Shown one piece after another: positions 24,676-33,265 of a stretch of DNA of 49,449 nt. The DNA comes from a virus. The stretch lies in the IMG/VR virus record IMGVR_UViG_3300043331_000530, positions 1 to 49,449 of that record, one strand, 5' to 3'. The notes under the pieces were generated by a model that ran no database searches, was not told the origin of the DNA, and saw only the letters and a program-made list of their open reading frames with translations. How positions within the stretch are numbered: the first letter of the stretch is position 1; every line of letters starts with the position of its first letter. The position numbers and the translations under genes were made by a program.

Positions 24676-26235
24676 ATGACTAATCCACTGGCTAGTGCTG
24701 GAACAGCAAGTCCCTCGGTTATCAACGTACCTGGGTACCAGCCTGACTTTGGGATGATCATGCAGGCGCTCATCGCATCGAAGGCAAGGAAGCAGAGGCA
24801 GGCGGAAACTGCCCTTGAGCTGGTCCCACAGGATACGCCCTTTGGCGAGTTGGCACCTGAGGCGCAAAAGAGCCTGGAACGGGCGACGGGGAGGAAGTGG
24901 GGTCCAGAGGAAATTGTCAAGCATCGCCCTGTGGGACAGGAACTATCTGATCTGAAGGCCCTAATGAAAGGGTTGCAGATAGATGAAAAGTCCGATCTAG
25001 GGGCTGGACTACTGGCGGCGCAGGCAGCTAGGACCGCTACCGGTAAGCCTAGTGACATTGCAACTCCTGGACAACTGTCGGTAACTCAACAGACAACGGC
25101 CGCACGGGGGAGGACGGAACTAGCGAGGGCAAGGGGGGAGGAAGCTAGACTCCCCACCGAACTGGCTACTGCCGTAGAAAAGGGAGAAGCGGGACTATCC
25201 TTGGCCAGGTCAGCAAAGACAGAGGCAGCCGCCTATGAATCCGCCCTAGGCAAGTTGAGGGCGGGAATCACGGATCTTACCCCTGAGGAAACGGCTGTCT
25301 ATAGGAAGGTGAACGACTTCGTCCCGAGTGAGGCAATTGCCCAGCAACTTGGAGGGCAGGCACGAGGGGAGGCGATGAAGCACGCCATTCGGATACTAGG
25401 GGATCCAGACTCTAGTGCCCTCACCAAGGTGCTGGCTCCTATTGGAGTCAGTGCCGCCGACGGGATCGGCCTGTTCGCCCTTGGCTTCGACAATATGCTT
25501 AACACCGCTCTCAGTAGACAGGCCTCCATAGATGTGGCCAAGATTCAGGGAACGGTGGCGGGACAGGAGTACGCCACTAAAGCCGTCTATGGGATGGCTG
25601 AGGAAGTGAGTAAGGGGCTGAAAGGATTGGTAACCCCGGACTTCATCGTTAAGGTGGCCAGAGGGGACAAGAAGGCTGCGGAGACCCCTAAGGGACAGAT
25701 GGTCCTACGATTCATGCAGTCCGGTTATGATACTGCCCTCACAAAGCAGGGGCAGGAAGGGGATCCTGGTGCTCTGATGGTTAAGCAGCTAATGGAACTT
25801 GCGAGGAACCCTCAGCTTGCTAATAACCCAGATCTGCTGGCTCAGGTTAGCAACCTGGTTCGGGAAAGTGGACTGGCAGGGCAGACTAGGACTCTCACTG
25901 GAATGTGGCGACCGACGCAGCCTGGACCTGAGCAAAAGACCTGGGACGCTATTAACAACGCCCTTAGCCGAGAGCTTGGAGGAATGTTCCAGAAGATGGA
26001 GAAGACCATCCTTGGGGTCCCGCTTGGTTGGGCTGGTCAGACGCACTACAAGCTCACTCCGCCCGGTGGTGCCTCCCAGCCAGAGCAGGCTCTTCCAGCG
26101 GCCAAGCAGAAGGGCCAGGCGGACCAGAAGATCCTCTCTGACGCGATTGATGCCATTTTCGCGGGGCAGGAAGGCGTGTTTGGGAGTGACGTAACCAAGG
26201 TGGCACCGCAGCCTGGTGCAGGGGCCGCGCGATGA
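24676..26235 (+). CDS. Internal virion (ejection) protein
   Basis: 519 residues, helical throughout, with long charged Ala-rich stretches (GRTELARARGEEARLPTELA) that look like coiled coil. No enzyme motif. The combination of helix, position directly upstream of the giant gene and ATGA overlap (26232-26235) suggests a core or ejection protein acting with its neighbours. Confidence 0.6.
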   Translation: MTNPLASAGTASPSVINVPGYQPDFGMIMQALIASKARKQRQAETALELVPQDTPFGELAPEAQKSLERATGRKWGPEEIVKHRPVGQELSDLKALMKGLQIDEKSDLGAGLLAAQAARTATGKPSDIATPGQLSVTQQTTAARGRTELARARGEEARLPTELATAVEKGEAGLSLARSAKTEAAAYESALGKLRAGITDLTPEETAVYRKVNDFVPSEAIAQQLGGQARGEAMKHAIRILGDPDSSALTKVLAPIGVSAADGIGLFALGFDNMLNTALSRQASIDVAKIQGTVAGQEYATKAVYGMAEEVSKGLKGLVTPDFIVKVARGDKKAAETPKGQMVLRFMQSGYDTALTKQGQEGDPGALMVKQLMELARNPQLANNPDLLAQVSNLVRESGLAGQTRTLTGMWRPTQPGPEQKTWDAINNALSRELGGMFQKMEKTILGVPLGWAGQTHYKLTPPGGASQPEQALPAAKQKGQADQKILSDAIDAIFAGQEGVFGSDVTKVAPQPGAGAAR

Positions 26236-29200
26236 GCGATCCACTTGGCGAGTACATCCTTGGTCAGCGCACGGGCCTATCAGCGGAGCCGGATGTACCA
26301 GGGGCAAGAACTCCTAGGTTGGCGATTAGTGGCGCTATCCCTTTCAGGGCAAACCCATTCTTTGCTGATCTAGGAGTTGTCTCTCCCATCCCTGAAGCTC
26401 CCCTACGGTTCGAGCAACTTCCTACTGAACTTCAGGCTCGTCTCGCAGAGGTCCAGCCTGCGGTCCTCAAGCTTGGTCCGAAGTATAATTATGGGCGCTT
26501 AATGGATCTGGCTGAACAGGGAAAGGGGAAGCTGAACCCGGACGTGTATTTCAAACTGGCTGCCACCGCAACCCTCGGCTTGAGTGGGCAAATCAGGTCG
26601 CAGCAGACCAAGGCGATCCAGGCTCCCCTGGTGGCGGCGAATGAGTTTGCCCGACAGACCACCTTTGGGGTCATTCCGGGGGTGAAGGGTGAGAACCTGG
26701 CCCTTGACCCTAGCGGGGTGGCCATCGCTAAGATGGTTGGTGGGATAGCAGGCATCCTCACATCAGGGAAGCTCGTGGTAAGTGCCCTTAGCAAGACAAC
26801 CCTCCTTCCAAAGGTGGGTCCTATTCTCCAACAGATCCCTCAAAGGGTAAAAGAGGTGACGTTGGGGATTGGGACAGGAGCCATCATGGATGCGGCCCGC
26901 CCGGATGGGCTACCGGAGGAGCCGGCGGAAATTGACATTACCGCTAGAATGGCTCACCACATCGCGGACGTCCTTGGTGGAGGGGAAGCAGCGGAAAGGG
27001 CTGCCCTCGGTCTGGCTGGTGGTGTCACCGGAGGTGGAATAGCCGCTGTGCTACTCCCCGTCTTTAGGGGTATCCAGTGGGCGAGGGAGGGTCGTCTAGC
27101 TAACCAGCTAGGGGATGATGGTATTGAGGCGGTGCGCCAAGCCCTACAACGGGCTGGAGTAGTGGTGGAGACCGGAGCGGATAAGCGTGCCGTGGTTGGT
27201 AAGCTGCTGGCTAACATGGACAAGGTAAGCCAGTCGGAGAGGCTGGCGGCGATGAGTGCGGCGGATGAGACGAGGATGGATTATGTCCTGAACCTGCTCT
27301 ATTCGGACCCAGCGTTCAGCGGGCCACCCAAGCTCCCCGATCTGGTTACAGATAATGCTGGTAAGCCGGTCAGATTTTACCATGGATCACCCAGGGCACT
27401 TGAAGGAGCGCCTAGGTTGTCTGAATCCGAATACGGCCATGCCTTCTACCTCTCAAATACTCCAGAAGGGGCCTCGTATTTCGCGGGGCAACCGACCTCC
27501 TACACTCCAGCCCCAAATATAACTCCATTTTATGTTAGGGGTAAAGTGCTGGACACCACTGGGTGGGCTGATGGGTCAGTCAACGCCATTGAATCTAACC
27601 CAGACTTCGTAGAAGCGGCCGTTAAGCTATACTGGAAGGCGCAGGGATCCAAGGGGAAGTTCGAGGAATTCAGACAAACGGCCCTTAGCGACCTAGGCTG
27701 GCTTGGGGTTGACCTCTCTGGGAATCACCTAAGAATGCTAGGGGAGGCAGCGAGGAAAACCGGGTACGTGGCAATCCGAGAACACCAGGTAGTCCCGTCA
27801 GGCGCGGCATACGAGGCAATGGCAGTATTCGACCAGAAGGCACTGGTTCCAGCCTTCGCGTCTCAGGACGCCCAGTACCTCGCCGCCGTGTTCCGCGCCA
27901 ACCCTGGGGGACTCAGCATCGCCAAAGGGGTGAGTGACGTGAGGGCCGCAGAAGGCTTGGTCGACAAGTTGGGCCTGAACGTAGTGTCCATCAAAGCTGG
28001 TGGGGACATGATTATCATGCGCCCTCAGGTACAGTTCCCTGAGGTGGGAGTGATAACCTCCAGGATCCGAAAGGATATGGACGGGTTCGTGGAGCAGGTG
28101 AAGGCCCTCAATAGAGGGAAGCCATCCACTCGCCTTTCCATTCTCCCAGATGGGACCGTTGTGAAAGGGGAATTCAACGCAGCGGAAATGGCCAATAGGT
28201 TCAAGATCAAGACCGGGACGGTAGGGCACGAGGTAGCGGTAAGGGAGCACCTTGGGATGATGGAGGTGAAGATAGGGGAGGGTGGAGTGATAGAAGTCCA
28301 GCTGCCAAGCAGGGTGACCCAGAGGCAGGCTACCGTTCTAGGGAAGATGGCGGATAGAGGCGTCCCGGAAATGAGGATAGTTTCCACCATGAAGGAGAGG
28401 GCGCAGGGACCAGCGCCAGGGGCCTTCACTAGCCATGGCTTCGGGGATCCGGACATTATCTCAGCGATGGACCGGAATGTTACTGGTGGCATGAGAGCCC
28501 TTCCCTCTAGGGAGGCAACCATCGCCTCTATGGCCTCAACCCATGAGGCAATGCTACCAGCTGGGTTCCACTATCGTAAAGTGGGCGATAACCTCTACCA
28601 GGTTTATGAGACCACCGAGAAGGGTACAAGGGTGTGGGGCTCTGGTCGTTCCCCTAACGAGGCTTTCCAAACGGCCGTTGATAGAGGGCTTCGCTTCAAG
28701 GGGATGCGCCCCGTCTACGTTCCCCCTGGTCCAGGAGGTGTTAAGGGCGTAGAGGTACTGGTACCAAAGGAAAAGACCTTGAAGAACCCCTTCGGAATGC
28801 AGGTGGAGGATGCCCTTGCTGACCTAGTGCAAGGGGCGAAGAAGCCTAAGATCACAGCGGACGTGGTGAAGAAGGTGCAGCAGTACCAGCAGCAGGGCGT
28901 CTTTCAGGGTCAGGCTGGGATCCTACCGGATGGGTACCCGGTGGAGATCCTGAGGAAGAGCGGGAAGAAGATCGCCTACAGGGACCCAATCACAGGGAGG
29001 ATCCATCGTATCCCAGAGGAAAACATGACGGTGCTCCCTACCAGTCTGGAAGGGGAGCTTGCGCCAAGTAAGCAGATATTCGAGGCAATGGATGAGGCGG
29101 AACGCCTTGCCTTCGCTAACCTACGTAGGGGTATAAATGAGGGACTGGCGAAGCCTATCAAGACGATCAGGGATCTCGAGAGCCTAGCCGTCACAAGAGG

Positions 29201-31676
29201 GAAGCTGGTCACACCCATTGGCCAGGGACGAGTGAGGGTGTATGATCAGAACACCGGTGAGTCAATGGTGTTCGATAATATCAAGGAGGCTAGTACCTAC
29301 GTCCGGAACTCTCTTGGACCTCTTCCTGACCTAACGCCCCCTGAGATAGAGGCATTGCTAGGGTTCAAGCCGAACCTGGGCTTCATTGGGGGTGGAGGTC
29401 CTCCACATAAATTCCATGAGCAGATGGGCATTCCTGATGGGGAGTTCGCTAAGGCGTTTGAGGAGAATACCCTCGGCAGGCTGCCCCCTGGTGCAATTGG
29501 TCAGTTCTTCACTCCCACCCGTGGATGGGTGGAGGATCTGGCTAAGAAGTATAATATGCCCTTCGACAAGGTGTGGGCTAACTTGCAGGCTGGCACTGTT
29601 CATAAGGAGAACTTCATTGCGGGGTGGGGCTACGGAGAGGGACCCTATCTGCCGAGGGGTGTAAAGTCAGTGAAGGAAATCTATAAGATGGCAGGGAAGC
29701 CGGACGATGGGACCCAGCGGCTGATGATGGCCTGGCTAGAGTCCGAGTCGGATGATGTGGCTAGGAAGGCAATTGAGGCCCAACTCACATCGAGGCAAAT
29801 CGAGGCGGCGAAGGAGGCGAGGAAGTGGTTCGGTCTCTCCAAGGAGGATGGGCTCTTTAAGGTCCTGCAAGTGGAGGCTCCCTACCTTACTGACTACGCC
29901 CCACATCTGAGGCAGCAGGCAGAGGTCTTTGGAGGGAACCTCCGTGAGGCATGGAGGATCAGCAAGGGTACTCCCCTCCCAAAGGCAGTGGATTGGGCGG
30001 CGGACCATGTTAGGGATGGGACCCTCGACATTTATGAGGACCGCATTTTCCACTCCATGATGCAATACCTCCACAGTGGGGCTCGTTCCCGCTACCTGAA
30101 TCAGCCACTCTCGGACGCCCAGCGTCTCATTAGGGGCATCCCAGACAATGCGGTGAAGGGACCTCTGGTCAACTATATTGAGGCCCTCAAGGGGTGGGAG
30201 TTCCAAGCTCAGAGGTCAGCACTGGACGCCAGCTTTTCCAACATGCTCAAGAACCTAGGAATGAGTGCGAAGGTGGCGCAGGATATTGGGGAGCGTATGT
30301 CCCTGGCGATGCTTGGGATGAGCTACCAGGCAACCATGGCATTTCGACCTGGTTTGGCGATTAGGAACGCTGCCCAAATCCTTCAGACAACGTGGCCACT
30401 TCTAGGGAGCGTCACGGATGATGCCTTCCAGGTAGGGCTGGGAAAGGCATTGACTAGGGCTGGTAAGGATGAGGCTATCCTAGCTGGTGCCATTTCCATC
30501 CGACAGCATGGACTATTCGCCCAGACAGAGGTGAGGCAAGCCCTTCCCCAACCGCTACAGAAAATGTCCGATCTTGGATTTGCCATGTACGATGGGGCGG
30601 ATACCTTTGCAAGGGCGGTGACCTTCCATACTGCTAAGGCTAGGAGTGAAAAGGCTATAGCCAAGTTCGCCAAGGCCGTGCAGTCAGGGAGGGGGACTGA
30701 GCAGGCTACCAGGGACTTGGTCAGAGAATCCGGGGCTATGGTCCTAAGCCCGCGCTTCAAGGATGAGTTCCTACGAAAGGTAGCGATCAGCCCGGATGAT
30801 GCGGGGAATTTCCTTGGGAAGAACCTAACGGACATTACCCAATTCCTCTACGGTAGGGGGAACCAGCCTCGGTGGATGAGGAGCGTCCCCGGTCGCTTCT
30901 TCGGGCAGTTCGGAACCTGGCCTCTCTGGTACATTGACTTCGTTCTCCGCTCCACCAAGAACATGGTCAGAAATGGGTACAAGAGAGAGGCAGTGAAGTT
31001 CCTTGGGAAGCTGGCTCTGGTTGACGCAGCCATCTATGAGGGTGGGAGAAGGGCGAATATTGACCTTAGGAGATGGATGTCCACCAATGCGATCTTCGGG
31101 GTTCCTCCGCTGGGGAGGGCTCCGGCGACCTCTATCCTGGTAGGAATTCAGGATCTGAGTAGGGGGACGAGCGAGGCGGTGTTCAGCACCTATGACTCTC
31201 CGGCCAATACTCTGAGGCTGGGACTAACGAAGCAGCTCCTAGCACAGACGGGACTTGCCTTTGTTCCCAACTACTATGCCGTCCGAGACATTGGAAGGCT
31301 CATGAATGCTAGGACGCCAACGGAAATGATGGCGGCTGCCCTTGCTACTAGGCCCACCACCGAGTGGACGGTGCAGCAGAGGATGGACCTTCTCTTTGCA
31401 CCAGGGAGGATGTCCACTGACATAGATCTGGAGGAAATGGGGGATCCCACTCCTACTGCCACTGAAATCATCCTTAGAGGAATGGAGCTTAGTAAGGAAA
31501 GACCTAGGCTGGTTGTGCCTCCTGGATTACTCCCTATGCCGCAGACACCTGCCTCTACTCCGGCTGCCCCTGCCACCCCTCCAGCAGCGAGGTCGGACAC
31601 AGTGGCTGGACCCATCATGGATCGCACTGCCCTGCCCAAGACGATTAGGACCGGTGAGTCGAATCCAGTGCAATAG
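26232..31676 (+). CDS. Giant polyvalent internal virion protein with ART-like domain
   Basis: 1814 residues, the largest gene. At about 373-500 the sequence DNAGKPVRFYHGSPRALEG, then GHAFYLSNTPEGASYFAG, fits the PolyVal-type ADP-ribosyltransferase fold (conserved YHG start, strand with FYLS, Tyr nearby). The rest is helical, with hydrophobic stretches such as MSYQATMAFRPGLAIRNAA, suited to membrane passage during ejection. Multi-domain proteins of this kind enter the cell with DNA and may modify host targets. It ends at palindrome copy 5, facing the leftward operon. ART activity is inferred; the catalytic set was not fully verified. Confidence 0.65.
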   Translation: MSDPLGEYILGQRTGLSAEPDVPGARTPRLAISGAIPFRANPFFADLGVVSPIPEAPLRFEQLPTELQARLAEVQPAVLKLGPKYNYGRLMDLAEQGKGKLNPDVYFKLAATATLGLSGQIRSQQTKAIQAPLVAANEFARQTTFGVIPGVKGENLALDPSGVAIAKMVGGIAGILTSGKLVVSALSKTTLLPKVGPILQQIPQRVKEVTLGIGTGAIMDAARPDGLPEEPAEIDITARMAHHIADVLGGGEAAERAALGLAGGVTGGGIAAVLLPVFRGIQWAREGRLANQLGDDGIEAVRQALQRAGVVVETGADKRAVVGKLLANMDKVSQSERLAAMSAADETRMDYVLNLLYSDPAFSGPPKLPDLVTDNAGKPVRFYHGSPRALEGAPRLSESEYGHAFYLSNTPEGASYFAGQPTSYTPAPNITPFYVRGKVLDTTGWADGSVNAIESNPDFVEAAVKLYWKAQGSKGKFEEFRQTALSDLGWLGVDLSGNHLRMLGEAARKTGYVAIREHQVVPSGAAYEAMAVFDQKALVPAFASQDAQYLAAVFRANPGGLSIAKGVSDVRAAEGLVDKLGLNVVSIKAGGDMIIMRPQVQFPEVGVITSRIRKDMDGFVEQVKALNRGKPSTRLSILPDGTVVKGEFNAAEMANRFKIKTGTVGHEVAVREHLGMMEVKIGEGGVIEVQLPSRVTQRQATVLGKMADRGVPEMRIVSTMKERAQGPAPGAFTSHGFGDPDIISAMDRNVTGGMRALPSREATIASMASTHEAMLPAGFHYRKVGDNLYQVYETTEKGTRVWGSGRSPNEAFQTAVDRGLRFKGMRPVYVPPGPGGVKGVEVLVPKEKTLKNPFGMQVEDALADLVQGAKKPKITADVVKKVQQYQQQGVFQGQAGILPDGYPVEILRKSGKKIAYRDPITGRIHRIPEENMTVLPTSLEGELAPSKQIFEAMDEAERLAFANLRRGINEGLAKPIKTIRDLESLAVTRGKLVTPIGQGRVRVYDQNTGESMVFDNIKEASTYVRNSLGPLPDLTPPEIEALLGFKPNLGFIGGGGPPHKFHEQMGIPDGEFAKAFEENTLGRLPPGAIGQFFTPTRGWVEDLAKKYNMPFDKVWANLQAGTVHKENFIAGWGYGEGPYLPRGVKSVKEIYKMAGKPDDGTQRLMMAWLESESDDVARKAIEAQLTSRQIEAAKEARKWFGLSKEDGLFKVLQVEAPYLTDYAPHLRQQAEVFGGNLREAWRISKGTPLPKAVDWAADHVRDGTLDIYEDRIFHSMMQYLHSGARSRYLNQPLSDAQRLIRGIPDNAVKGPLVNYIEALKGWEFQAQRSALDASFSNMLKNLGMSAKVAQDIGERMSLAMLGMSYQATMAFRPGLAIRNAAQILQTTWPLLGSVTDDAFQVGLGKALTRAGKDEAILAGAISIRQHGLFAQTEVRQALPQPLQKMSDLGFAMYDGADTFARAVTFHTAKARSEKAIAKFAKAVQSGRGTEQATRDLVRESGAMVLSPRFKDEFLRKVAISPDDAGNFLGKNLTDITQFLYGRGNQPRWMRSVPGRFFGQFGTWPLWYIDFVLRSTKNMVRNGYKREAVKFLGKLALVDAAIYEGGRRANIDLRRWMSTNAIFGVPPLGRAPATSILVGIQDLSRGTSEAVFSTYDSPANTLRLGLTKQLLAQTGLAFVPNYYAVRDIGRLMNARTPTEMMAAALATRPTTEWTVQQRMDLLFAPGRMSTDIDLEEMGDPTPTATEIILRGMELSKERPRLVVPPGLLPMPQTPASTPAAPATPPAARSDTVAGPIMDRTALPKTIRTGESNPVQ

Positions 31677-31685
31677 TTGCATCGG
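31665..31685. repeat. Dispersed palindrome, copy 5, at the convergent junction
   Basis: Core TGCAATAGTTGCA, containing the TAG stop of the giant gene and lying 4 bases from the stop of the converging helicase gene (31689). A second small dyad, GTTCATCTGAAC (31688-31699), follows. Neither has a T-run, so neither is a classical terminator. Confidence 0.9.
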
Positions 31686-31688
31686 AGT

Positions 31689-32903
31689 TCATCTGAACCC
31701 CCATGGTAGGTCTTTAGTCATTGCCCTCAGGTACTCCTGTCCCTCCTTCTGCACCATCCTCACGGCACCCATTGAGCAAAGGGCCATAATGATCTGCCTA
31801 AGGTCTTGCTCTGAGCCTACGAAGTAATTCCTCCTGAATACATCGGCCACTGACATTTCCCCAACGGCTATCACCTGGGAACCAATGCGCTCAAGGTCAC
31901 TCGCCCTGTCGTATTTCCCAACTGCGGAAAAGGTGCGATTCATGGAGGGCTCTATCATCTCCAGGAATTGACCAGCCGCTCGGATGATAGGAGCAGTCAG
32001 GATGAGGTCATCCCTCTCAGCGAGGCTTAGGAGCATGGCAACCTTCAGAACGTGGATCTTCTTCCTCCACCAGTAACCTTCCATGCGGTGATCGTCTGGC
32101 GGGCTTGCAAAGAGGCCATGATAGAACTGGTCGTATGCCTTGATCCCGGTATCCCAGTCGCAAGCGCATTTATCCTTGCAGGGACAATCCCAGTGGAACT
32201 CCCCGTATATGGATGAAATCCTCTGGAGGTCCTTAACCAACGCGACGACCAGGTCACGATTAGCTTCCTTAGGACGAGGGTTGATCTGCCTCTCTTTATC
32301 ACCATAAACGAAGATTGTACGGCTGGTAAACCCGTGGCCAATGAGATTGTCGGGCAGGGAATCCGCAATGTAACTGGGCGTCGTACCCACAAGCATGGTG
32401 AGATACGGGTTAATGAGTTCATCTTTACCCTGAGTCTTGGTCTCATAGCGCCAGCCCTTCGGGTTGGAGTAATCACAGTCGAAAATGTCCGTGAGGAACT
32501 GGATCATGAGGATGCCACTAGTGTCCACTATGCTACTGAACTCCGTTGAGTGAATGGTCATACAGCACTGGTTATTCATTTTGGAGCTTGCCATCGCTCG
32601 GATGAGTTGCTCACGGCTGCACGCATCCGGGCCCATAACCACACTGGGTATCTTAGTAATGAGACGGCGACCAAGCCTAATGGCAGTCGACTTGCCCGTA
32701 CGACCAGGCGGACCCACGAGGGCGACGTACAGATTGCCATATAGTAGGTATATGCCCTGATCGAGCCAGACGTTCCGCCGCACGACGGAGGACAGACACG
32801 AAAGGGCGGTCCAGACGTGGTAGGCATCCGGACTCTCCGATTCAGTGGTGTATTCGAAGTAGGCGTTTACCCAGTTCCCAACTTCCCTTGGCTCCTCTGC
32901 CAT
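31689..32903 (-). CDS. DUF3987-type replicative helicase/ATPase
   Basis: 404 residues. The N-terminus WTALSCLSSVVRRNVWLD and Walker A VGPPGRTGKST (63-73) match DUF3987 proteins, SF3-like helicases that many phages use for replication. The central part has MTIHSTEFSSIVD as the likely Walker B region. Last gene of the leftward replication operon. It overlaps the HNH gene by 37 bases. Confidence 0.75.
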   Translation of the reverse strand: MAEEPREVGNWVNAYFEYTTESESPDAYHVWTALSCLSSVVRRNVWLDQGIYLLYGNLYVALVGPPGRTGKSTAIRLGRRLITKIPSVVMGPDACSREQLIRAMASSKMNNQCCMTIHSTEFSSIVDTSGILMIQFLTDIFDCDYSNPKGWRYETKTQGKDELINPYLTMLVGTTPSYIADSLPDNLIGHGFTSRTIFVYGDKERQINPRPKEANRDLVVALVKDLQRISSIYGEFHWDCPCKDKCACDWDTGIKAYDQFYHGLFASPPDDHRMEGYWWRKKIHVLKVAMLLSLAERDDLILTAPIIRAAGQFLEMIEPSMNRTFSAVGKYDRASDLERIGSQVIAVGEMSVADVFRRNYFVGSEQDLRQIIMALCSMGAVRMVQKEGQEYLRAMTKDLPWGFR

Positions 32904-33265
32904 TCCTTGAAGCTCTCCCTAAACTTCTGTAAGTAGGACTTGGGTATCTTGGGCGTGGGGATCTTTTCTGCAAGCCACTTATCACAGACCCCTATGAGGA
33001 CTTTCCGGAAGTGGGCTGCCCCTCGCGGGGTCCTATTGACCCACTGTTCGACGTAGGGTTCATAAATGAAATGGATAGTAGCGTGGCAGTCCAGACAGAG
33101 ATCCACGCAGTCCCGGAATTTGTCATAGGCCCTATTGATGCCAATGTTGTAGATACCCACTAGGGAGTCAAAGCCCTTGTGGTGGCGGCATAGTGGAGGG
33201 GTGAGGGAGCCACACTTGGCGCAGTACCTTACCTGGCTGAGGTCGATGCTAACGGAGCGCATCAT
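32867..33265 (-). CDS. HNH-type nuclease-like protein
   Basis: 132 residues. Zinc ligands C15 and C18 (CAKC), the HH pair at 28-29 (CRHHKG), and CLDCHATIH (C57, C60, H61, H65) form an HNH fold. The C-terminal half is a basic helical tail. Could be a free-standing endonuclease used in recombination or a packaging or defence factor. Placed between helicase and polymerase, with overlaps at both ends. Confidence 0.75.
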   Translation of the reverse strand: MMRSVSIDLSQVRYCAKCGSLTPPLCRHHKGFDSLVGIYNIGINRAYDKFRDCVDLCLDCHATIHFIYEPYVEQWVNRTPRGAAHFRKVLIGVCDKWLAEKIPTPKIPKSYLQKFRESFKEWQRSQGKLGTG

